DNA of 64,000 bases from Novosphingobium sp. G106 (lineage in GTDB: Bacteria; Pseudomonadota; Alphaproteobacteria; Sphingomonadales; Sphingomonadaceae). The DNA lies in the NCBI RefSeq assembly GCF_019075875.1, contig NZ_JAHOOZ010000001.1, positions 3,906,001 through 3,970,000 of the forward strand. Direction: 5' to 3'. The notes under the pieces were generated by a model. That model saw only the letters and a program-made list of their open reading frames with translations, searched no databases and was not told the origin of the DNA. The translations under genes and the position numbers were made by a program. Within the stretch, counting starts at the first letter, position 1. Each line of letters opens with the position of its first letter. Shown here one piece after another: positions 56,729-64,000 of this stretch.

Positions 56729-57873
56729 AATATGTAACGCATCCTGATGGTCTCGTGATGACCGGCCGCGCCGACGGCGAAGACGGCGCTGGCGAAGCGC
56801 GGCGGCCCCATCATGACCGGTGCGTTCCGCGAAAAGCCATAACCCTCGCGCGGAATCATCAGTCGCTTGTCGAGCTTGCCGTTACCGTTCTCGTCGTGGA
56901 ACAGCGAGATGGCGTAGCGGCCTTCCGGAACCAGGCCGAAATCGAGCACGATGCTCCTTGCCGCGGCGATCTTGAGCGTCCTCGCATGGGGATCGCGATT
57001 ACATTCGGGGAAGGTATCGGGGCGTGCTGTCAGGCAGGCGAGAACCTCGCCCTTGTTCGATCGCAGGTCGATCACGGTCGCACTGACGTCGCCTTCGGGC
57101 GTGGCGACTGTAGCGCCGGTCAGGAGGAGCGCACCGCAAAGTCCCCCCGACAATCCGCGATCCGTGCCGCAGAAGTGATCCCAGTGACGGAAGTATAGGC
57201 CGTAATTGCATGAATATGTCTCGTGGTGACGCTGGTGGTGGCTCGCGGTGATGAGCCAGCGGCCCGCACGAGAATGAACGAGGCGGCGGGGAAACATCTC
57301 CCAGCCCATGTGATTGGTGATGCCCATTACGGTCATGGTCAGGAGCACGAGCCCGAGCACCGCGGCGTGGACGGGGACGAGGAAGACCAGCGCCGGGATC
57401 ACCACGGCGCCAGTCAGCGCCTCGATCGGATGGAAGCTCATCGCCGCCCAGGCCGTGGGCGGACGGCTGGCGTGGTGCACCGCATGGGCCAGGCGGAACG
57501 GCCGCGGCCGGTGCATCCAGCGGTGGGTCCAGTAGAACCAGGCGTCGTGGAGGAGCAGGTAGGCGAGGAACGAGCCCGGCAGCCACCAGAGCGGATAGTC
57601 CGCCACCTCGGTATAAACTTTCGTCCAGCCGTGCGCCTGCCAGCCCCAGGCGACCACCCCGGCCGGAATGCCGTAGATCGCCGCCGAAGCCAGCGACCAG
57701 CCGATTTCGCGCCGGATTTGTGGTGCCTGCCCGCGGTATAGTCCGGGGCGGACGCGCTCAGTGAGCCAGGCGAATAGACCGCTGGTGGCGAGATAGCGCA
57801 GCGCGACGATCGCCGTCATGGCAATCGCCGAAAGCAGCATCGCGGCCAGGGGAGAGGTATTCGCGCCGAACAT
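56725..57873 (-). CDS. Sterol desaturase family hydroxylase joined to a DUF2141 domain
   Basis: The first about 240 residues are a fatty-acid hydroxylase/sterol desaturase with three membrane helices and the di-iron histidine boxes HDAWFYWTHRWMHRP, HAVHHASRPP and ITASHHQRHHE. The last about 115 residues are a DUF2141 domain (LRSNKGEVLACLTARPDTFPEC; FHDENGNGKLDKRLMIPREGYGF). The join is at the C6 run 57143-57148. If one base is removed, the desaturase stops at 57120 and DUF2141 would be a separate, overlapping gene with its own signal-like start near 57211. A real fusion or an assembly artefact are both possible. Confidence 0.8.
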   Translation of the reverse strand: MFGANTSPLAAMLLSAIAMTAIVALRYLATSGLFAWLTERVRPGLYRGQAPQIRREIGWSLASAAIYGIPAGVVAWGWQAHGWTKVYTEVADYPLWWLPGSFLAYLLLHDAWFYWTHRWMHRPRPFRLAHAVHHASRPPTAWAAMSFHPIEALTGAVVIPALVFLVPVHAAVLGLVLLTMTVMGITNHMGWEMFPRRLVHSRAGRWLITASHHQRHHETYSCNYGLYFRHWDHFCGTDRGLSGGLCGALLLTGATVATPEGDVSATVIDLRSNKGEVLACLTARPDTFPECNRDPHARTLKIAAARSIVLDFGLVPEGRYAISLFHDENGNGKLDKRLMIPREGYGFSRNAPVMMGPPRFASAVFAVGAAGHHETIRMRYIF

Positions 57874-57914
57874 TCCGCGCTTATGCCCTGCTCACCCGGC
57901 CGTCGATACTCTGT

Positions 57915-59516
57915 TTAGCCGGCGCGGCTGCCGCGGAAGCCGCCCTGACCGCCACTACTACCGCGGCGGCGAAACTCGCGGCGCTGGCCGCCTTCGCCCT
58001 CGGGCCGAGCCGGACGGCGATCCCCTTCGGGGCGCGCCGGACGGCGATCGCCCTCGGGACGGGCGGGACGACGCTCGCCCTCAGGACGCGGCGCACGCGC
58101 TTCGACGGTACCGCGTGCTTCGTTGCCGAGCGGGTTGAACACCGGGCCGCGCTCGCCGTTGCGGTCGCGGGCGATGCGCTCGTTGCGGGCGTGCTGGTCG
58201 CGCGACTGGCCGTCGCGGCTCTGGCCGCCGCGGCTGACGTTGTTGTTGCGCCTTTCGCCGCCACGACCGCCGGGACCACCACGACCGCGCGCATCGCGCT
58301 CGTCGCGGCGGGCGTCGCGGGCCTGCTCCTCAGGCTTGCGCGACGGTGCGGGCAACTTGGCGGCTTCGGCGAGGAAGGACTCGGGCAGCGGCAGCGAGGC
58401 GAGCGTGACACGGGTCAGCCGCTCGATGTCGCGCAGGTAGGGCTTCTCGTCAGGGGCAACGAAGCTCACCGAGACGCCATCGGCGCCGGCACGCGCGGTG
58501 CGGCCGATGCGGTGGACGTACTGCTCGGGGACGTTGGGCAGCTCGAAGTTGAAGACGTGGCTGACGCCCGAGACGTCGATGCCGCGCGCGGCGATATCGG
58601 TCGCGACGAGCACCGGAGTCGAACCCTGGCGGAAAGCGCCAAGCGCGGCAGTGCGCTGCGCCTGGCTCTTGTTGCCGTGGATCGCGGCGGCGTTGACGCC
58701 GGCGGCGTTCAGGTGCCGCACGACGCGATCAGCGCCGTGCTTGGTGCGAGTGAAGACCAGCGCCCGGTCGATTTCCTGCGACTGCAGGCCCTTGCGCAGC
58801 GAGATCGTCAGCAGCGCCTGCTTCTCGGACTGGTTGATGTGGATCGCATACTGCTCGACGCGCTCGGCGGTGGTCGCCTGAGGGGCGACTTCGACGCGCA
58901 CCGGGTTGTTGATGAACTGCTTGCCGAGATCGGCGATCGCCTTGGGCATCGTCGCCGAGAAGAACAGGCTCTGGCGTTCCTTGGGCAGCATGGCAGCGAC
59001 ACGCTTCAGCGGCACGATGAAGCCGAGGTCCATCATCTGGTCGGCTTCGTCGAGCACGAAGATCTCGACGTTGCGCAGGGTCAGCGCGCGCTGGTCGATC
59101 AAGTCGAGCAGGCGGCCGGGCGTGGCAACTAGGATGTCGGTGCCGCCGACGAGGGCGCGTGCCTGCTTGCCGACGGGCACGCCGCCGAAGATGCACTGGA
59201 CCGAAAGGTTCAGGTACTTGGCATAGCCGCGCATGTTCTCGGCGATCTGGGCGGCGAGCTCACGCGTGGGCGAAAGCACCAGCATGCGGCACGAGGCGTT
59301 CTGGCGCGGCTTGGGGTTGGCGGCGAGGCGGTGCAGCGAGGGCAGTGAGAAAGCTGCGGTCTTGCCGGTGCCGGTCTGCGCGATGCCGAGGATGTCGCGG
59401 CCTTCGAGCAGCGCGGGGATCGCCTGCTGCTGAATCGGGGTGGGATCGGAATAGCCCTTGGTGCCAAGCGCGCGGAGAATGGGCTCGGCCAGACCAAGGT
59501 CGGAAAAATAGGACAT
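57915..59516 (-). CDS. DEAD-box RNA helicase, RhlE type
   Basis: This 533-residue helicase has the Q motif (DPTPIQQQAIPALLEG), Walker A AQTGTGKTAAF, DEAD, SAT and the HRIGRTARAG motif VI. The C-terminal about 130 residues are basic and disordered, with Gly/Arg-rich stretches and repeats of RPEGDRRPA, a typical RNA-binding tail of RhlE proteins. It unwinds RNA duplexes in ribosome assembly and mRNA decay. A long leader (59517 onward) precedes it. Confidence 0.93.
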   Translation of the reverse strand: MSYFSDLGLAEPILRALGTKGYSDPTPIQQQAIPALLEGRDILGIAQTGTGKTAAFSLPSLHRLAANPKPRQNASCRMLVLSPTRELAAQIAENMRGYAKYLNLSVQCIFGGVPVGKQARALVGGTDILVATPGRLLDLIDQRALTLRNVEIFVLDEADQMMDLGFIVPLKRVAAMLPKERQSLFFSATMPKAIADLGKQFINNPVRVEVAPQATTAERVEQYAIHINQSEKQALLTISLRKGLQSQEIDRALVFTRTKHGADRVVRHLNAAGVNAAAIHGNKSQAQRTAALGAFRQGSTPVLVATDIAARGIDVSGVSHVFNFELPNVPEQYVHRIGRTARAGADGVSVSFVAPDEKPYLRDIERLTRVTLASLPLPESFLAEAAKLPAPSRKPEEQARDARRDERDARGRGGPGGRGGERRNNNVSRGGQSRDGQSRDQHARNERIARDRNGERGPVFNPLGNEARGTVEARAPRPEGERRPARPEGDRRPARPEGDRRPARPEGEGGQRREFRRRGSSGGQGGFRGSRAG

Positions 59517-59864
59517 GAAAGTCTCTCAGATTGAGCATGCGCGCCGGGCATCAGGCCGCGGCGCGGAGCAAGGGTTCGTTCAAAAAGCGACCCTGCGTGA
59601 AGAAGGAAGCATCAGCTTGTCGGCAACCGTAAGTCCGGGCAGGTCCTGCGCTGAAACGCTGACCTCACGCTGTCCGGGCTGCGGCGGGACAAGGCCCGCG
59701 CGCCGATTGCTGGACGGCCATCTAAGGTGCGTTGCAGCAAAACGCAAGAAAATTAGCGCAGGGTGACACAAGTGACACCCTGTAACCTGCCGGTAGGCGG
59801 TTTATCTACTTGATTATCAATACTTAATTTGGACTCTGCCATTGGCGACGTTATGGGGAGTCAT

Positions 59865-59883
59865 AAAAAACCCGATCGGGTTT
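59865..59883 (-). terminator. Palindromic hairpin with minus-strand U tract
   Basis: AAACCCGATCGGGTTT (59868-59883) is a perfect palindrome; read on the minus strand it gives a six-pair stem with loop GATC followed by six U residues. It resembles a short intrinsic terminator for a transcript coming from the Fur-box side, but the same bases lie inside a possible small plus-strand frame. Confidence 0.4.
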
Positions 59884-59981
59884 CAATGGATCTCGACGAT
59901 TTCAAGGAGCGGCTGGCAGGATCGCATGAACCGCGAGGTGTAGGAAAATGCTTTTTCGAACGCGCCTCGCAGTGACTTGCA

Positions 59982-59994
59982 AATGATAATCATT
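59982..59994. promoter_or_regulatory. Fur box
   Basis: AATGATAATCATT is a perfect inverted repeat matching the core of the Fur consensus. It lies 41 bases before the start of the DUF4198 gene and also faces left into the intergenic region. Iron-dependent repression of the DUF4198/DUF1289 pair is expected; control of a left-going transcript is possible. Confidence 0.75.
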
Positions 59995-60035
59995 CGCGAT
60001 TATTATGTGCCTGCAACGGACAGGGGGTGCCACAC

Positions 60036-60827
60036 ATGAACATTGCGATGCGCGTAACGACGACCATGATCGCGGCCTTTACGCTATCGGTGCCGGCACT
60101 CGCCCACATGCCCTATGTCGAGCCCGGCCTGTTCGACATAGGCGAGCGCAAGGCGGTGACGATCGAGGCCTCGTTCACCGAAGACGCCTTCCGCCCCGAC
60201 ATCGCGATGAAGGATGCGCCTTTCGATATCACCGCCCCCGACGGAAAGGTCACCAAGCTCGGCGCGCCGACGCTGCTGACCGACCGCGCGGTGATCGAAG
60301 CGCCAGTCGCGGGCGATGGTGTCTACCGCCTCTCCTCGGGCCAGCGGCTCGGCCGCATGGGCAAGATCTTCCGCGCGGGGACCGAGTGGAAAATGGTCGG
60401 CGAGGAAGGCGCCGCGCCGGCCGGCACCGAAGTGGCCGCCGTGCAAAGCACAACGCTCGCCGACGCCTATGTCCTGCGCGGCAAGCCCACCACGCCGGGC
60501 GCATTGACCCCGCGCGGAACTGCGCTGGAGATCCACCCGCTCGCCGATCCGACCGCGCTCGGCGCGACCGCCCCAGCGCAGTTCGAGATACTCTACGACG
60601 GCAAGCCGCTCGCCGGCGCCAGCGTCGCGCTGTTCCGTGAGGCCGGACTCTACGACGGCAAGAAGGAAGTCGCCGACGTCAAGACCGACGCCGCCGGCCG
60701 CTTCTCGGTCACCCCGCCCGACGCCGGGCGCTACCTGCTGCTCGTCCGCCACCGGGCCGCGGCGCCCGCCGGATCGCCCGCGCCGTTCTACAGCTATACG
60801 GTGACGCTGGCTTTCGAAGCCGGCTAA
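60036..60827 (+). CDS. DUF4198 domain exported protein (Fur-box-controlled)
   Basis: This 263-residue protein has a signal peptide (MNIAMRVTTTMIAAFTLSVPALA), a DUF4198/NikM-like N-terminal domain (HMPYVEPGLFDIGERKAVTIEASFTE) and a C-terminal carboxypeptidase-regulatory-like fold (FEILYDGKPLAGASVALFREAG). DUF4198 proteins often accompany metal uptake systems (for example nickel/cobalt NikM types). The start at 60036 has AGGGGG nine bases upstream. A Fur box lies just upstream, supporting a role in metal homeostasis. It is probably periplasmic. Exact function is unknown. Confidence 0.85.
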   Translation: MNIAMRVTTTMIAAFTLSVPALAHMPYVEPGLFDIGERKAVTIEASFTEDAFRPDIAMKDAPFDITAPDGKVTKLGAPTLLTDRAVIEAPVAGDGVYRLSSGQRLGRMGKIFRAGTEWKMVGEEGAAPAGTEVAAVQSTTLADAYVLRGKPTTPGALTPRGTALEIHPLADPTALGATAPAQFEILYDGKPLAGASVALFREAGLYDGKKEVADVKTDAAGRFSVTPPDAGRYLLLVRHRAAAPAGSPAPFYSYTVTLAFEAG

Positions 60828-60862
60828 AGTGATTTGAAATGTTTGGTGCTAGGGACGTGCAA

Positions 60863-61043
60863 ATGTTTCTGCGTCAGCCGCCCTCCCCCCTGCATCAGCG
60901 TCTGCCGGATCGATCCGGCGACGGGCTGGTGCGAGGGCTGCGCGCGCACGCTTCAAGAAATCGCCGACTGGCCGATGCTGAGCGTACGCGAGAAGGACAC
61001 GCTGTTGATCCGGCTGGCCGAGCGCACCAAGACTGCTCAGTAG
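60863..61043 (+). pseudogene. DUF1289 protein, frameshifted at a C6 run (probably intact)
   Basis: From ATG 60863 (AGGGA upstream) the frame reads MFLRQPPSP. The second frame continues [20 protein letters not shown], the DUF1289 signature with four conserved cysteines. The shift lies at the C6 run 60885-60890, where deletion of one base gives a 59-residue protein with the expected SPCISVC start. DUF1289 proteins are small and possibly zinc-binding. It lies 35 bases after the DUF4198 gene and probably shares its Fur-dependent transcript. It overlaps the convergent PPOX gene by seven bases. Confidence 0.8.
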
Positions 61044-61507
61044 AACGTACCCAGCTTGCCGTGGTCCCAGCTGACCGTGCGGAACGGGGTGAAGCGCAGC
61101 AGCACGCGCTTGGCGATCGACGCCCGGACCTGTTCGCTCATCGCGCCGCTGATGCTGCCCGAAAGCTGCGCGTCGGCATTGATCCGCGCCATGCCCGCGG
61201 CGATCTGGTCCGGGTCGGTCACGATCTCGGCATCGGCATAGGCGATCACCGACTTGAGCTCGGCATAGGTCTCGCCGCTTTCGACGAGCAAGGTCGCGCG
61301 CGGATCGCGTTCGAGATTCGTCACCTTCTGCGCCTTGCGGAAGCTGGTGATCAGGATGCGGCTTTCGTCGTCGAGCCCGTAATTCATCGGCACCGGATGC
61401 GGCATGCCGTCGGGGCCGTTGGTGACCAGGATGATCCGCCGCTGTGACAGCAGGTAGGCACGGACCTCCTCGGGCGTCATGCGGATCAGCTCACGGCGTG
61501 ACGGCAT
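61037..61507 (-). CDS. Pyridoxamine 5'-phosphate oxidase-like (PPOX) flavin protein
   Basis: This 156-residue split-barrel protein contains [49 protein letters not shown] and [19 protein letters not shown], the pattern of FMN- or F420-binding PPOX-class proteins. The start at 61507 ([10 protein letters not shown]) has GGGAG seven bases upstream; a longer frame to 61528 is less likely. The reaction is unknown. It overlaps the DUF1289 gene by seven bases. Confidence 0.87.
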   Translation of the reverse strand: MPSRRELIRMTPEEVRAYLLSQRRIILVTNGPDGMPHPVPMNYGLDDESRILITSFRKAQKVTNLERDPRATLLVESGETYAELKSVIAYADAEIVTDPDQIAAGMARINADAQLSGSISGAMSEQVRASIAKRVLLRFTPFRTVSWDHGKLGTFY

Positions 61508-61615
61508 TGGCTCTCCCTTCCCTCTCACGGTGGTGTATTACGTCGCCAGCCGTTTTGCTCGACAAAACCACCGCCAGGCGGGAAAGCGGAAGAGACACAG
61601 ACGAAGCGGGGGTCG

Positions 61616-62959
61616 ATGGCAGTTTTCGCGCAAGAACCGGGTCCTGCCGTGGCGCCCCCGCGATCGCAGCCCTGGTACCGCCACCTCTACGTCCAGGTGC
61701 TGATCGCCATCGCCGCCGGCGTGTTGCTCGGCCACTTCTTCCCCGCGACGGGCGAGGCGATGAAGCCGCTGGGCGACGCCTTCATCAAGGCGGTCAAGAT
61801 GATCATCGCGCCGGTGATCTTCCTGACCGTGGTGACCGGCATCGCCGGCATGCGCGACCTGTCGCGCGTCGGCCGGGTCGCGGCCAAGGCCTTCGCCTAT
61901 TTTCTGACCTTCTCGACCCTGGCGCTGATCGTCGGCCTGATCGTCGCCAACGTGGTTCGGCCAGGCGCCGGGCTGCATATCGATCCGGCGACGCTCGATG
62001 CCGGATCGGTCGCGCAGTACAGCAAGCAGGCGCATGAGACGACGGTGACCGGCTTCCTCCTCGCGATCATCCCCCAGACGGTGCTGTCAGGGCTGAGCGA
62101 AGGCAACGTCCTGCAGACGCTGTTCATCGCCATCCTGTTCGGGGTGAGCCTCGCCTCCGTCGGCGCGCGCGGCCAGCGCGTGCTGGCAGCGCTCGAGGAA
62201 CTGGCGACGATCCTGTTCAAGCTCGTCGCGATCGTGATGAAAGCGGCGCCGATCGGTGCCTTCGGCGCGATGGCCTTCACCATCGGCGCTTTCGGCATCG
62301 GCACGCTGGCCAACCTCGCCGCGCTGGTCGCGACCTTCTATTTCACCTCGCTGCTGTTCGTCCTGGTGGTGCTGGGCAGCGTCGCCCGGCTCGCCGGCTT
62401 CTCGATCCTCAAGCTGATCTTCTACCTCAAGGACGAGCTGCTGCTGGTGCTCGGCACCTCTTCGTCGGAAAGCGCGCTGCCCTCGCTGATCGAGAAGATG
62501 GAGCGCGCGGGCTGCCCGAAGTCGGTGGTCGGCCTCGTCGTGCCGACCGGCTATTCGTTCAACCTCGACGGCACCAATATCTACATGACGCTCGCCGCGC
62601 TGTTCATCGCTCAGGCAACGGGTGTGGAGCTGACGCTGGGCCAGCAACTCCTGTTTCTTTCGGTGGCGATGCTGAGCTCGAAAGGCGCGGCCGGAGTGAC
62701 CGGATCGGGCTTCATCACCCTGGCGGCGACGCTGTCGATCGTGCCAAGCGTGCCAGTCGCCGGCATGGCTCTGATCCTAGGCGTCGACCGCTTCATGTCC
62801 GAATGCCGTAGCCTGACCAATTTCATCGGCAATGCTGTGGCGACCGTGGTCGTCTCCCGCTGGGAACGCGCGCTCGACCGGGACCAGTTCGACGCTGCGC
62901 TGGCCGGCCGATTGCCGAGCGTCGATCAGCTGCCGCCGGAGATGGTCTCGGCAGAGTGA
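61616..62959 (+). CDS. dctA: C4-dicarboxylate transporter DctA
   Basis: This 447-residue dicarboxylate/amino acid:cation symporter has the serine-rich signature [20 protein letters not shown], the [15 protein letters not shown] motif of transmembrane segment 7 and the [19 protein letters not shown] segment. It belongs to the DAACS family and is expected to take up succinate, malate and fumarate. The start at 61616 is ATG; the leader 61508-61615 shows no gene. It converges with the thioredoxin gene. Confidence 0.93.
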   Translation: MAVFAQEPGPAVAPPRSQPWYRHLYVQVLIAIAAGVLLGHFFPATGEAMKPLGDAFIKAVKMIIAPVIFLTVVTGIAGMRDLSRVGRVAAKAFAYFLTFSTLALIVGLIVANVVRPGAGLHIDPATLDAGSVAQYSKQAHETTVTGFLLAIIPQTVLSGLSEGNVLQTLFIAILFGVSLASVGARGQRVLAALEELATILFKLVAIVMKAAPIGAFGAMAFTIGAFGIGTLANLAALVATFYFTSLLFVLVVLGSVARLAGFSILKLIFYLKDELLLVLGTSSSESALPSLIEKMERAGCPKSVVGLVVPTGYSFNLDGTNIYMTLAALFIAQATGVELTLGQQLLFLSVAMLSSKGAAGVTGSGFITLAATLSIVPSVPVAGMALILGVDRFMSECRSLTNFIGNAVATVVVSRWERALDRDQFDAALAGRLPSVDQLPPEMVSAE

Positions 62960-62966
62960 GCGCCGG

Positions 62967-63482
62967 TTAGACCCACTGCGCCAACCAGTCGGCCAGGGCC
63001 TGCGGGGTCATGTGCCGCGCGTCCGACAGCGCGAAGATGCGGTCGGCGTTGACCAGCCTGTCGGACCTTGGGTCAACGACGAGCAGCGCGGGCACGCCTT
63101 TCAGCCGGTCGATCCCATAGTGCCTGGCGATCTGGGTGTTCTTGTCCAGCCGGCCTATATCGACGGTGACGAACACGTAGTGCCGCCGGACAAAGGCACT
63201 GACCTCGGGGAGTGCAATGATGCCGGCCAGGACGCGGCAGTCGGGGCACCAGTTTCCGCCGAGGTCGATCAGCAGCTTCTTGCCTTCGGCCCTTGCCCGC
63301 GCCTTGGCGGCTGCGACCTGACGATCTGCGTCGGCCGCCTCGTCGTAAGGCAGCGGCAGCGGCTGGTGCAGTCCGTCGATGCTAGCGATGCTTACACGCG
63401 GGCCGGGTCCAGCGATCGCGCTCGTCGCGCCCGCGGCCAGCAAAACGGCGGCCATGGAATTGAACAGGATCTGGCGTTTCAT
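62967..63482 (-). CDS. Thioredoxin family protein, exported
   Basis: This 171-residue protein has a signal peptide (residues 1-24, ending SAIA) and one thioredoxin fold with the redox motif WCPDC at 78-82 (LIDLGGNWCPDCRVLAG) and the cis-proline in KGVPALLVVD. WCPDC differs from the usual WCGPC, so the redox potential probably differs. The start at 63482 has GAGGAG upstream. It is expected in the periplasm. It lies just downstream of mmcB on the same strand. Confidence 0.85.
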   Translation of the reverse strand: MKRQILFNSMAAVLLAAGATSAIAGPGPRVSIASIDGLHQPLPLPYDEAADADRQVAAAKARARAEGKKLLIDLGGNWCPDCRVLAGIIALPEVSAFVRRHYVFVTVDIGRLDKNTQIARHYGIDRLKGVPALLVVDPRSDRLVNADRIFALSDARHMTPQALADWLAQWV

Positions 63483-63553
63483 CGGTACTCCTCGGGTCCG
63501 GCCCCCACCGCGCCACGCGGCGCCGCCGATTTGGCGCGTACCGAGGACAAATG

Positions 63554-64000
63554 CTAGCCCTCGATCCCCCACTGCAGCGTATGCGGGTCGGCCCCGGTGA
63601 CGAGCCGGCGCAGCGAAGCGCGGGCGAGGCGTTCGGTCTCCACCTTGCGCCGCGCTGCGGCGAGCGGGACCAGCGGGGCGGGGCGCAGGATCTCGGCGTC
63701 GTAGCCGTCGGCGACGATCACGCCGCAACGCTCGGGCAGGAACATCGGCGTCTCGAGCGGGGCGCGGTCGAGCTCGGGCGGCAGGCCCCAGTAGAACCGG
63801 TCGCAATAGTCGAGATAGTCGGGCCACTTGCCATCGCCGAGCAGGTCGGCGCGGCTCACCTTGATCTCGACGATGATGATCCGGCCCTTGGCGTCGACAC
63901 CCATCAGGTCCGCACGGCGGCCGCAGCGCAGCGGCATCTCGGCCAGGCACCAGGTATCGTTGCGCGCGAAGAGCCGGCAGATGCCTCGCGCCACCGCCAG
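63554..64000 (-). CDS. mmcB: MmcB family DNA repair protein (partial, N-terminus off the right edge)
   Basis: The visible 148 codons contain the MmcB-type core ADLMGVDAKGRIIIVEIKVSRADLLGDGKWPDYLDYCDRFYWG, with the PD-(D/E)xK nuclease residues in VEIK. In Caulobacter mmcB is induced by DNA damage and regulated by CtrA, and acts in an ImuABC-linked repair pathway. The frame is open at the right edge; an internal GTG at 63994 is not the likely start. Length is usually about 150-160 residues, so only a few residues are missing. Confidence 0.85.
   Translation of the reverse strand: MAVARGICRLFARNDTWCLAEMPLRCGRRADLMGVDAKGRIIIVEIKVSRADLLGDGKWPDYLDYCDRFYWGLPPELDRAPLETPMFLPERCGVIVADGYDAEILRPAPLVPLAAARRKVETERLARASLRRLVTGADPHTLQWGIEG

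Larger units (their letters stand above)
59517..60035. other. Intergenic region between rhlE-type helicase and DUF4198 genes
   Basis: This 519-base gap holds two divergent promoters. From left to right it contains a repeat GTGACAC-AA-GTGACAC (59763-59778), the inverted repeat TTGATTATCAA (59810-59820), a 16-base perfect palindrome at 59868-59883, a 40-codon open frame (59853-59975) with no family match, and a Fur box (59982-59994). No larger gene is seen. Confidence 0.55.

Overview
This is a GC-rich chromosomal segment from an alphaproteobacterium, most likely a member of the Sphingomonadales (a Novosphingobium/Sphingomonas-like organism). That placement rests on the CtrA-type cell-cycle parts (SciP, GapR, a CtrA box, MmcB), a PEPxxWA-type C-terminal sorting signal, FixL/FixJ-like signalling and the general gene set. 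It is an inference from gene content, not from a marker gene. Coding density is high. I see no rRNA, tRNA, CRISPR array, transposase, prophage or integrase.

Layout. Positions 1-9.3 kb hold a three-gene minus-strand catabolic cluster (SDR, DapB-like reductase, flavin monooxygenase), an orphan ParA ATPase, a DUF983 gene divergent from a MocR-type regulator, an acetyltransferase, an SMI1/KNR4 protein, an aminotransferase, a GFA protein and an AraC regulator. Positions 9.3-16.9 kb hold a fosmidomycin-resistance-type MFS pump, a PEP-CTERM protein, uracil-DNA glycosylase, RNase D with the LPS transport genes lptC and lptA, a drug/metabolite exporter and an AraC regulator. Positions 17-23 kb are a signalling block: a PAS-GAF-PAS hybrid histidine kinase convergent with a FixJ-like regulator, sciP overlapped by a kinase-less phosphoacceptor-domain gene, and a secreted tandem ClpP-like protein with a perfect CtrA box upstream. 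Positions 23-31 kb hold aconitase, a secreted rhodanese, a GAF-GGDEF-EAL protein, a second AraC paralogue and a Ser/Gly-rich surface protein with a PEP-CTERM-like tail. Positions 31-37 kb are the yebC-ruvC-ruvA-ruvB recombination cluster, interrupted by a ParA ATPase, a GFA protein and two membrane-protein genes, with gapR upstream. Positions 37-46.8 kb hold pyruvate kinase, the PLP-binding protein YggS, a ThiE-like protein, FtsK, an epoxide hydrolase, an OhrR-like regulator divergent from an alpha/beta hydrolase, and alanine dehydrogenase. Positions 46.8-59.5 kb hold a membrane GGDEF protein, a thioesterase, two peptidases, VOC and cupin proteins, a PAS protein, an MFS transporter, a sterol-desaturase/DUF2141 gene and a RhlE-type helicase. 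Positions 60-64 kb hold a Fur-box-preceded DUF4198/DUF1289 pair, a PPOX protein, DctA, a thioredoxin and MmcB.

The strongest window-wide observation is technical. At least nine genes carry indels that break or join reading frames, and almost all of the indels lie in G or C runs. Repairing one base restores a well-conserved family sequence in each case. This points to systematic homopolymer error in the assembly rather than mass gene decay, so the affected genes are annotated over their intended extent.

The most interesting biology is around 20.4-23.0 kb: sciP co-transcribed with a stand-alone HisKA protein, a CtrA-box-preceded secreted double ClpP-like protein, and a candidate small RNA with CCUC-rich loop sequence ending in an intrinsic terminator. 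A second site of interest is 59.8-61.0 kb, with a strong Fur box, a candidate short transcript or micro-ORF and a DUF4198 gene.
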